Part shown: positions 53,190-64,000 of the stretch, piece by piece
How the letters are laid out: each line of letters begins with the position of its first letter
Position numbering within the stretch: the first letter of the stretch is position 1
Source of the DNA: Eleginops maclovinus
Lineage: Eukaryota > Chordata > Actinopteri > Perciformes > Eleginopidae
Reading direction: 5' to 3'
Assembly: GCF_036324505.1 (NCBI RefSeq)
Contig: NC_086366.1
Location: 15,935,427-15,999,426 of the forward strand
DNA: 64,000 nt
Notes under the pieces: generated by a model
Told to the model about the DNA's origin: nothing
Seen by the model: the letters and a program-made list of their open reading frames with translations, nothing else
Databases searched by the model: none
Made by a program: the position numbers and the translations under genes

Positions 53190-56100
53190 CTGTGTGACAC
53201 AAACAGAGAAAAAAGGAGAGACATTGAGTCACACATTTTTAAAGATGTTTTAATTAACAAATAGCATCGTCGCCCTTATGAGAGGCTGCTGCAAAAATCA
53301 AGAGTCTGACCAAGATTGCAGAGACTGCCAGCAAGGTATCAATCACAAAATGAAATTGAGCTTTTCTGAAATAATGGCACCTGGGAAGATGAAAGGCTGC
53401 AGCACGCTGTCAGAAACACCATGTCTCTGTAGCCTTTTTAATGGCAATGACAGAATGTTTTTTGTCACAAGGCTGTATCACCACTGAACCATATCATTTC
53501 TTGAATGATCAGAGGACAATTTTCCTATATTAGGCAAGTCCATGCCATGTACATTTCCACCATATCACAAGGCCTGTGTTTTTCTTGCTCTGAATGCTCA
53601 GGATGGAGAATTAAAGGTGGAAAAGGGCGCTTGTCAGCAACGCTCAAGGATTTGATGACCTTTTCATGCTCTATGCTCGCCCTATGCTTCCGAGATGTAC
53701 TGCAAAATTAGAAACCTGTCATGTAAATCACTGCAGAAAAAGTTAAAAAAGTGAAGTGAAACAGGGCAGGAAAACGGCTTGTTTTCAAGTCCTTTCTGAG
53801 GATGTTCTGATTCTCTGATTCCCATTTAGAGGTATTGATTTCTGTCTTGGAGAGAACACGCCTATGGTGACATGAGTAAAAAGTGATCCTTTGCTGCAAT
53901 AACCAAAAAGAGACCCCAGTGTAACACAAACAGTGATGTGCTGATCCCATATTGTCACTGGTTTTACCCTCCTGATCTTGATGGCTAACCCCTTAAGCTT
54001 CACAGTTGAGCCTGTTAAAGCCGATAACGTAAAGGAATGACAGCCAACTTTTCTATTTAGGTTTTTAAAGAATGACATTTGGGTTGCTGCATCCAACTAC
54101 CCCACAGGGTGACACTTTAATTCCCCCCTTTTTTAGAGGTCCAGCATAATTATTTTAATTCACTCAGGAGAAGCTGGCTGTGGATTTCAAACACAAATAG
54201 TGTCTGTTTTTCACCATTTTTGATGCTTCATCCAATTTGTCATGACTAATTTGAGAGACTTTTTATCTATGTTCCACCATGTTGAGGTGGTGTTGACGTC
54301 CTTCAAACCACTGAATTCCTCCCATTGTGCCCAAAGCAAAAGCATCTAATGCTCACTACAGATAACCCTAAATTAAAATTTAATTCAAAAACGCCTGCAG
54401 TGAGATTCATGGAATATTTTAAATGCCACAGATGCAGAAATAAAGCACAAGCCAATTTCTATTCCTCTTTCTCTTGAGCTTTTCCTAATTCACTATGTTT
54501 GCACAAACACTGTGTGTTCACTTGTGTCGGAACCAAACAAACTTGCTCTAGTGAGAGTTGTTACGCATTTTTAAGATAGTGAGAAATTGTAAGTGCATTT
54601 CTGTCATTTTACATCAAACCTGCATAGCATGAACCAGCCAACAATGAAATGCTTTTCCTGCGCTCTGTTGCTCAGGCACACACTCTCAAACTGCTGTCTG
54701 GTTACTGTCTGTCGGACAACAGGGCACCTCGTTAACTATGAAATACTGCTGTCCAATCAGTCTTCTCATTAAAATCTGGCTTTCTATGATGTCCTCCCCT
54801 AAGGGAAATAGGACAGCTTGAAGTACAAGTTCAACCTAGTGGGGTAGTTTCTCATAGCTTGTTGATTGAATTTGCTAAACACTGACTGTATATTTCATAA
54901 ACTTTATACTACCTTTCAGTAAGCCATGAGACTGTGTCTTAGAAAAACACTGGACCCAAACCTTCACTAGGTTTGTGTTTACCTCCCTCCTTGGTATGAC
55001 TCTGCAGGCTAAACTGTAACCTCAATCTCTGAAATACAACCACCTTGACTCTTTGAAATTGAAAAACATTTCTCCAGTGCAATTTACTCAACAAAGAGTG
55101 TACAAGCCAGATAAAAAAAACAACATGTGACATAGTTAAACCATTTCCAAGAGCAGAAACACACACTAGGTGGTACACTGAGTGCGAAAATTCAACCCCC
55201 CCTGAGAGAATTTATTTATTTAGCGATGCTCCTTTATAGTTGGCAGTACAGTGTTCCTGCCTTGTCTAAATTAATCTTTATTTTCTGTCTTTTTGATGCT
55301 TGGGAAGCTAAAACAATAAAGTAGGCTACAGCAGTGCAGATGCTACTTTCTGTTAAATAGACTCATATACGAGGAGTGGAGAAAAAGAAGTATGGGGAGA
55401 GATAATTTCAACAGTGTAAGGATCTTTAGTTCAGACGTAATCTAATATTGATGCCTAAGTTTGTATAGTTTGAACAAAATTGCGATCTTGCTTGATTGTG
55501 TTGGTTTTCAAATGGTAACTAGGCCACAAAGGTTTCTCAGAGGACCATCTGTGCCAGAGCTTTTCCTGCCACACCGTCGAGGATACTCTATTGATCTTTC
55601 AGCATCTCAGGGAGGGGGGGGCTTTGTTGCCAAGGCAACTCTGGTGTAGAATGTAGGTCTCTGAATTGCATTAAGACCATGTTGAGCTGCCCGTAACACA
55701 AGGTCTCAGTCTTAATGGCTGCTAAAAAAAGGTAAGAAGAGACGAGAACAGATGTATGAATGGCTGGGAAAATTAAAAGAAAGGGCAGCGCCACCTGACA
55801 TTTCTATTTCTGTTTTATCGCTTAACATTAGCACTAGCCACAAAATCAATAACACAGGGTGGACTTTAGGTTTGTTTTTAGTCAAGTCACGCAGAAGCAC
55901 TGCCTTTCACATAGGATTTCTCTGACTGATTATCCATGTTTTTAATTTAGAGAAGATTATTTTAACATTCTGATATATTCAGAAATCTACTGAAATAAAA
56001 ATCACACATTAACATACACCAGGGCATTAAAGCAATACTCACGGTGCACATACATACATTACACTATATGCATGCATATAAAATATAAATATGCTAATAC

Positions 56101-59100
56101 TTAATAAAGATATGGCTTTTCTACATCTGCATAATCCTCCATTTTAAGAGCTACCGAAGCTGGTTTTATAATGTAGTGACTTTCAAACTTGTTTCTTAAA
56201 CACCAATTAAATGCGATCCCTATTTACTTGAGATGAGCATTATAGTTCATTACAGCCTAATTACAATTTGAAGATTTTGCACTCCCTAAGCTGCCCAAGA
56301 CTGTACCTGACATTTACCACTGTGCTCAACTTTGTTTAAATCTTGATCCAGCCTACACCCTAAAATCTATTGAGTTTCTTTTGACATCTGTTGCCGTTAG
56401 CTACTGAGGTTGAATTAAGCGTGAAATGAAAAAAGAACAAACAACAACAATCTGCAGATATCCAAGAAACAAACTGAGTATGAGAATTGAGCAGCTTAAG
56501 ATACGTTAATTGGATCCAATTTCAGCCAGTTAATTAAAATATGCACTGATAAAATGGCATGCCCTTTTTATAAGATCACAATTTCTATAATAAGATTTTT
56601 TTTATTAATAATCAAGTATTTGTCTATTATATATTTTTATATTTAATATCAAGCATATACCAATAGCTAGACACACTTTTCTTTATTCATGTTTTCTTTA
56701 AATTAGCCTTTATGACACAATTTTAAATGCAAATCCGAATTAAAAAGGACATTTGAGAACAACCCCTAATCTTTTTGAGTTGGTTTGAAAAACAAGCATG
56801 TATAAAAAAAGACTTAATTCCAATTCTGAAAGATTACTTGAGATAGTAAGCTGCTTTTTTTTTTTTTTTTAAAGGCGATGGCACTCAGAGTCGGAGAGTG
56901 GGAAGACAGAGACTAAATAGTGAAGGTGATAGTTTACCAGGAGATCAGATACCTGGATAGAGTTAAAGAGTTTTTAATTTAAAAAATGTTTGTTCAGTGT
57001 CTTGGATCTTCCGTCCTAGCTGAGATTTAACTGTAAGGGCATTTGATCTGGATAAGATGTTATTCAGAGGCCATGCTATCGGCTTGTTGTCTTCATTCCT
57101 ATTGGTCAGAGTGACCTCCATTCAGTCGCTGTAAACCCATTTAACGATTACAGAGCATTTTGACGCTGAACTATAGTGTTATCAGGAGTTATGTGCAGAT
57201 ATATAGGTTTCGTTTTGAGGTAGTTTGAACCCTGTTTTAGAGGGAGCTGACATTCTATGAATTGTTTATCTTGAGTAAAGGTTGTGCATTTTTTCTTCTA
57301 AGCAGGAGGCTGTTTGATGACATTCCTCTTGCCTCTGACACTGGACCAAAAATGTGTTTTTACTAAAGATTACTAGAGAGGAAATGAGAATTCAACTGAT
57401 CAAACAGTGTCGATATTAGTTAATTGTTTGACCAAAAAATACCAGTCCTGTCAGCCTGTGTTTGTTTCTGATACAATTTTTAATAGAATATTTTTACAAT
57501 TTGGTCCATCATTTGGACAAAGCAAGCTTTCAATACAGAATAGGAACAACTGGCTGGATGAGCATGCATACCATTATTGAATACCACCACTAGATATTAT
57601 TAAAAAATGCCCACATCATATCATACATAAAAGCACAATTCTGCGTGATGCATGTAACCGACACGAGAGCACATTACAAAACAAAAACACAGGAGAAAAC
57701 ATATCCTAGTATACATCAATAAATTACCATATGGACAAACACACTGATCCACCAGAAATACAAAGCAGAAATAGATCAAGAGGAGAAAAACAAAGAGGAA
57801 AAGAATACATTAAGGATCAACTCAGCAGCTTTTAAAACCACTATCGTTCACAAATCCACTATAGAGCTCTGTTAAAAGAATAGTAGTTACTGCAATTTCT
57901 AAAATGAAAAGCTTCTCACTTCAAAATGTCTCAAAGTATGAGCTTTGAGCATGTCATAAACAATGCAGTAAGAATCAAATGAAAGCTGAAAGATGACGCC
58001 TCAAACAGCTCGTCCTATTTCTGAGAGTGAAACACTTTCCTGCTGCTGCATTCCTAACACCATCCTCTGGTTTACAAATAAAACAGGACAAACAGCTGCA
58101 AGGATGATGATGCATCTTTGCAATATCTGAGAGAGTCGATAAATAGATGATAACAGCAGCCCCTCTTTTATACACTAAAAAAACACACAGTACATATAGT
58201 GGGTGGTACTGAGTGGGTGGCACTGTTCGAAATTTGGGGACGCATGAATTCAGCAGGATTGTCTTAATAATTAAATAACCAAAAAAAGTTGGACTTTTAT
58301 AAATTCAACAATTATTCAAGACAATTTAGAATATCTCGTACATCACAGAACTGTCACATGCAAGCACACACTCACCCAAAAAGATTAAGTATACCAATCA
58401 TATAGTGTCTTTTAAATAGTCTTCTTTTGTGGGAATAATGTACATGCGTGTTAAGTACCATCATTAAACTGTACAGGAGTCGGCTATAAGCTGCCATTTT
58501 ATACTCCCTCAGCATGAAAAATGGCCTACTTGATGTAATCTTGGCATCCTAACGTGGATATGATAGTTTCCAGACAAACCCTCCACTGGCCGTTAAAATC
58601 TTTATTCATATGAGACCACAGTAGCGATGAAATTATTAGTCAATTATCAGCAATTATGAGATGTTTGAGTTATGGTTAATATTTTTGTTTCAGTAGAATA
58701 CAACCATTTTTAAAATGTGGACTTTTGCTATTAAATATGAAACTGAAGAAACAAGCAGTTTTAAGATGACATGTTTGGGTTTAATAAACTTTTGACATTG
58801 TTTTGACTTTCTAAGTGAATCCTTTTTCAATCAAAGTGCAAAATAAATCAGTAGTACGGCTCCTCAATGAGATAATTAATATAATAAGCATGTTTACTTT
58901 TAATCAGACACAAAGTCTCCCTTAATTACTCATTTCAGCCTTTTTTCCCAAATTAGTTATTTTATGTATTATTTATAAAAATAACTCTCATTTTGTCATT
59001 ATGAAAATAGAGTAGAGGTGACAGAAGGTGGTTAGGAAAAACACGGGGGGGATAACAGTCTTAAGGTGTCATGCTGTGAGTTAAACGACAGTGTGCTATT

Positions 59101-62100
59101 ATCTCCATCACTAGGCAACAACAAAAACGCAGTGCTAGTAAATCTTCAAAGTGTAACACATTTCTGGTTTCCTAGTTAGCAGTTTATATTTTAATAAATC
59201 AAACAGATATTGATTTAACAAAAACATAATCAGCTTTTTTTTTATCTATAATGACAGCCCTGAATTTAAGTTCGAATAAAAGTTAGTTGAAGCAGAACAG
59301 ATTTTAAATGTGACATTGAAAACAGTGATGGAATACAAACAATGACTGTAAGTCAGAGTGTGTCTTCACCTCAGAAAAACATCTGCTCAGAGCTGGTGCC
59401 TTGTGCAGATATTTTCTGGACATGACTTTGTCAGGAAACCGTAAACGACAATTAGACGGTGCAGGCAGTGGACTGCCAGCTGCCCTTGTGTGACTCTTGT
59501 TGGGACGCAGGCATAATTATCGACAGCCAAGGTTCACAGGAGTCAACTCCGTCTCCACCAGTGGATGCATGAACCAAGGTTCCACGGCCCCAGGGATTTC
59601 TGGTCGCATCCCATCAAGAGGGATGAGGGCTAAGGCGTAAACAGCATTTGCATATTATAATTATGTCTGCATGCAAAGACGATCTTCTCAATTACATCCC
59701 ATTTAAAACTTTCAATGTGGAAGAATTGAGAAGCACAAACTATTGCAGCTCCATAAACTTTAATTGTAAGAGCTTACCTAAACAAGTTAGAGAACATTAG
59801 GATTACAGTGGCGCTGCGTGTCTATATTCATGCACGCTACTTGTTGATTGAAAACTTAGGTGATTGATTGTTACCTTTTACCTGCTTACGTTGTTTTTCA
59901 TTTGAATTCATAATCAAAATACAATCACTGCTGCTACAGATACAAATTACCTAATATCTTCACGTATTTATTTTTAAATTAAGCTTCTAAAGTTCAACTA
60001 ATCACTTAAGTATGGTAAATCATTTCTTGCATTTCCTTGAATATAATCTGCTAAATCATAACAACTCACAAAAACCTCACTCACACATGAAATGGAAATA
60101 ACATGGAAGTGCTTTGAGAACATACCTGTGATTCATTCTTGTGTCAGCTAGTGTCTACTTTGACACAACTTAGATAAATAATTCTCAAAAATCTGGGCAA
60201 ATTGAGGGTAAATATTATGTTGATTACTCAACCAATAAGTCAAATCAATTGTTCAACATATAACATTTCAGAAAATTGTGGAAAAGGGCCACCATTCTTT
60301 TTAATTCCCAAACCCTCCAAAAATCCAATGTAATATTGCCAAGAATATTTTTTTATGATTCAGATGATTAAAGACCATTTTAAAAATGTCTTTACACCAG
60401 GCAATTTTCAGGAATAAGTTTCACAAATAAATTATACTATACAATGGTCTCTTGATATGTCAGACCACTCAAATCATCACAGGGAAATTATCTTGATGCA
60501 CATGAATGACACAGATAGATTTTTCCATGTGAAGTGATTGTTTGCTTTTTAAGTATCACACATTACATTTCTGCAAAGAATCCTGATTACTGTATTCTCC
60601 ACTGACATAGTCTCACTAATCACAAGCACCATATGTTGCGTTATATGATTTTTGGATAAGGTGTTCACAACGCTTTAAACATGAGCCACAAAAACTCTAT
60701 AGTCCATCTGTTAGCGTTCACAATTAAGCATATGACAATGAAGTCTCACCGACACCTTTCAAGAGATTGCTAGAACAGTCGACATATTGTCAAAAAAATA
60801 GACACAAAGAAAGCAGGAGAAAATAATACGAGGCCAAGCGGTGATTCTTAATGACATCCAGCTTAAGAGATTTCTATTTCTAGGTCTGGTTATTTTTAAA
60901 TCCAGTGACATGATTTGTTGATATACAAACATGTAGCAGCACGATTGTCTCTGCTACATGTAGTTCCCACATGGTGATGTTTTTTTCTCATTGCTCGTTC
61001 TTTACGTTTATCCTTTCATCTTGTGACCGGTTGTTTTATTTTATTCTCATTGAGCAGTTCCTTGCCTTACATGCTCTGTGCAGACAAGCTCAATAGACCG
61101 TCTGAATTGGTGCCTTGTGGTGCCACTTTGTACAACAGCGATGCTGAGGAATCCACACTTGGTTTCAAATCCTCCTCCCAAGGCTCCTGTACTGCATTGA
61201 TCCTGCTCTGTATGTATCCTTCCAAGGTATTATGCATGCCTGTTATGTGTTTCACAGCCACAGCAGATTTTTAGCAAAGAGCCGATTTACAGAAGAGAAA
61301 AAAATATATGGAATGGTTGAACTTTTTACACTGTATTCATTCAGCCAATCGTGCACTGAGCATTTATTATTATTAACAGTTTCATGTAAGCAATAAACAC
61401 TAGTGACCATCCAAGAAACACGTAATGGAATCACAAATAATGATTTTTTCAAACCAATAATAGTTACAAAACAAGGTTATTCAATCACAAGAAAACATAA
61501 CAGAGCCAAATTGGGTTTTGTCTTTTAAGATACATGTACTAACATTTACAGTATATCTATCTTTGGGTGCAGCCAATGACTCGAGGAATGGCAAGTCCAT
61601 GACGTGTCCGTAAACCACTTTGGTCCAGACAATAACCATTTCAGGATGGTTTCCCATACAAGTTGGTTCAAACATTTAGAGTCTTCATAGGATGAACTGT
61701 ATAGACATTCCCTTACTTTTCCTTCAGCACCACCATGACATTAACATTTGGGGTAAACATTTGCATGATGAATGGGTATAAATGTTTGTTCAGACATTTG
61801 TGTTTTGTACTCAGTGGAATACCATGGATTGGTTGATTCTCAGTCTTTTCCTCTTGGGCCACCATGAGGTTAACATTTGTGGTATACAGTAAACTATTAG
61901 ATGAATGGTCTTTATGTTTGGTAGAGGCCTCTATGAAGGATGAACAGCTCACACAATTAAGGACAATTGCAACTTTTTAATGGCATGCTAATATGTTGAA
62001 TTAAGATTGTGACCATGGTAAACATTATACTAGATAAATGTTACATTATTTAGCATGTAACATAATCATTCTTAGCATTTTAGCATGCCGACATCAGCCC

Positions 62101-64000
62101 TCAGCTCATAGCATCACTGTAACTATGTACAGCCTGAGAGAGCTGCTAGCTTGGCTGTAGACTGCTAATCTTATTAGTGCATTGTGTTTCTTTTCAACCA
62201 GACCCTATTTAATATACATGACCCCATTCATCACTTTGCTTCTCATTTCAAATATGGAATAAATATACATGTGTACCTTCTCCTTTATGACTCCAATATC
62301 ATTTGATTAACAAAAACAATTGAGATTTATTACCAACAGGATTCACATGAATAATTCTACAGTACGAACTGGACGTAATTATGAAAAACTCACACAGCTC
62401 TAATTGATATAGAAGACAGTGGCCCAAATTCACTCAAGGCTGTAATGCTTATGAGTGTGTGTTACGACCTCAGAACGAGGGAGCTACGACTGCATGCGAT
62501 TACTTCAGTGCACAAAAATAATAGACGCACAGCTTCAATTTGACACAGTTCATAGAAAAACTTGTGCAAGGCAGGTTTAGGCAGAACTTTTGTCAAACAT
62601 ATATTGTGGGTATTATAATCATATGGAGGATCTGAGCTTTACTAATGCCGTCTCCGAGCCGAATGGAGCACCTTGCAATGTCAATGCATACACAGTTGCA
62701 GTGGGGCAGTGTTGATTTATCTACAGATGGCTTTGTACCATGAGAATGAAGTGAAATAACTGAAAACTAGCTGCTTCAAGCAATCACTTTGTCACCATTA
62801 TGGACCACTGCTTTTACTGTATATGTTTGCTGTGACAATGTTAGGAAAGAAAAAAACGACAACACGCCTTTGTTCTGTACTCCTGTTGCTTTCGTAATAC
62901 AATTAGCATATTACTTATATTATGTTCATGTTTTGAATCATCCTGATGTTGTTTTGTTTTTTAAAGTTTGTCTCTCGAGTCTGCATGAAATTAAACACAG
63001 AAAGTGAATGCCTGGAGCTTCTTCTATGGCTAGCTGTGTAGGGATCTATATCTGGGGCAACAGGCTGACCTAATAACCCTGAATATCAATCTGAACAGGC
63101 TGGTTTGTTCATATCTGTGAGGCTGAATTTATCTGCGGTCTACTGTCTTTTAAGGAAAAGCTAAATGCAGTTGAGGATTATTTCTGAGCTACTACAAGGG
63201 CGATTTAGGGTCATGTGACTGTGATACTCGACCGTATTTATCCTGCCAAGAACACAGTCGAGTATGTAAATGGAAGAGTAAAGACAAAGATTGGAGGCAG
63301 ATGCCTGTGGTCACTGCTCTGCTTTAAGTTCTAAGGAGGACAGCATTTTTGGTAAATATGCAAGGTTTGAACAATAGATTTGTCCACATATGAGAGGGAT
63401 ACAGCTGTGTAACTACAACGTCTGAATTTGCAGAGCTTATCAAATTTGTCGTCCTGCAGACGTTCCCCTCGCCAAAGTCAATGGGGACAGAAAAAGTATT
63501 TACTACATGTAAAGCAGCTCCAAAGATATGACAATATATGTGCTCACAGGTGCTGGGTTGAAATTCATATACTTTTTAATAGCTTCAGGATCCAATCTTC
63601 ACTAAAAAGTATGTCATGCAAGAAAGCCAATAATAACGAAGTGTCAAACTTGTCATCTTGACACTTCAGATGTATTGATTGAGTCACAGTGTGAACTTGT
63701 GCTTTGAGTTACGTGCAAGAAACTTTTCATCCAACAGAGTGGCAGTTCAGCGCAATAGTCTCAACATGATGAAACTATTCATACAGTCTGTCTTACATTT
63801 GGACCTGTGGTCAGTTGAAGGTGACCTATGTATGAAAACTTGCCACCGTAGGAAAAATTTATTAGCTTGCCATCAAATCAAGCTTATGGTTTACTGCAAG
63901 TGTGATGGATAGATGAAAAAACATCTCTGTCAGTTTGCAGAAAACTCAAAAAACTCAGAGAAAGATGTTCATGTATATGTTTAGAGCTGTTGGAGGCTTG
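53190..64000 (-). other. lrfn2 5' intron/upstream region
   Basis: The coding exon of lrfn2 begins with a splice acceptor at 53189, so at least one noncoding exon lies to the right, inside or beyond this 10.8-kb region. No protein-coding exon was recognised. A complex, GC-richer stretch at about 59380-59640 is the best candidate for a noncoding exon or conserved element. An interspersed repeat occupies about 61690-62180; a poly-T run is at 56853-56871. Confidence 0.5.
61690..62180 (+). mobile_element. Teleost interspersed repeat, plus-strand copy
   Basis: It contains twice-repeated CCACCATGA...TTAACATTTG...GGTA motifs (about 61732 and 61860), then GACCATGGTAAACATTATAC, TTAGCATTTTAGCATGCC and TACAGCCTGAGAGAGCTGCT. 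This order matches a very common teleost repeat family that ends in GGCTGTAGAC. No coding capacity. Minus-strand and end fragments of the same family occur at 33700-34100 and 46040-46105. Confidence 0.55.

Overview
The window is nuclear DNA from a ray-finned fish, most likely a percomorph teleost. Genes are split into many short exons with GT-AG introns. The DNA is AT-rich, has long TG and AAT microsatellites, and carries several old transposon families typical of teleosts. Five protein-coding genes can be reconstructed by joining exons whose reading phases agree, and each is recognised by protein similarity recalled from memory. No prokaryotic operon, CRISPR array, tRNA or rRNA gene was seen.

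Layout, left to right. (1) 1-5169: the last three coding exons of zbtb16 (PLZF) on the + strand, with upstream exons off the left edge, then a 3' UTR/downstream region holding a hAT-type MITE. (2) 5.2-17.8 kb: a gene-poor stretch with one orphan exon-like coding piece (8864-9079), a LINE tail, a (TG)n microsatellite and a nested transposon block at 11.7-14.8 kb. That block is a truncated Ty3/Gypsy element with a PIF/Harbinger element inserted in gag, apparently sitting inside an older repeat. (3) 17845-22936: tmprss5 (spinesin), + strand, 13 exons, 462 aa. (4) 23431-25589: pih1d2, + strand, 5 exons, 312 aa. (5) 27064-35886: the short isoform of dixdc1, - strand, 15 exons, 461 aa, complete and in phase. 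(6) 40479-43436: nkapd1 (C11orf57), + strand, 261 aa. (7) 48986-53169: lrfn2 (SALM1), - strand, two coding exons, 758 aa. Its 5' noncoding exon(s) and promoter should lie in the otherwise gene-free 53.2-64 kb region.

zbtb16, tmprss5, pih1d2, dixdc1 and nkapd1 are all on human 11q23, so the block is a rearranged version of that synteny group. Genes that lie between them in human (HTR3A/B, USP28, ZW10, DLAT) are not seen here. lrfn2 is a 6p21 gene in human and is the outsider. The genes do not form one pathway: PLZF is a transcription factor, TMPRSS5 a neural membrane protease, PIH1D2 a dynein-assembly/R2TP-type cofactor, DIXDC1 a Wnt/Dishevelled-Axin DIX protein, NKAPD1 a basic NKAP-like nuclear protein and LRFN2 a synaptic adhesion molecule.

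I found no convincing undescribed molecular system. The best leads are regulatory or structural: an RFX X-box-like site before pih1d2, CTCF-like sites between tmprss5 and pih1d2, a palindromic CCAAT/CRE/ETS promoter for nkapd1, the nested transposons, and an orphan coding exon of unknown identity. All homology statements come from recognition of protein families, not from a database search.
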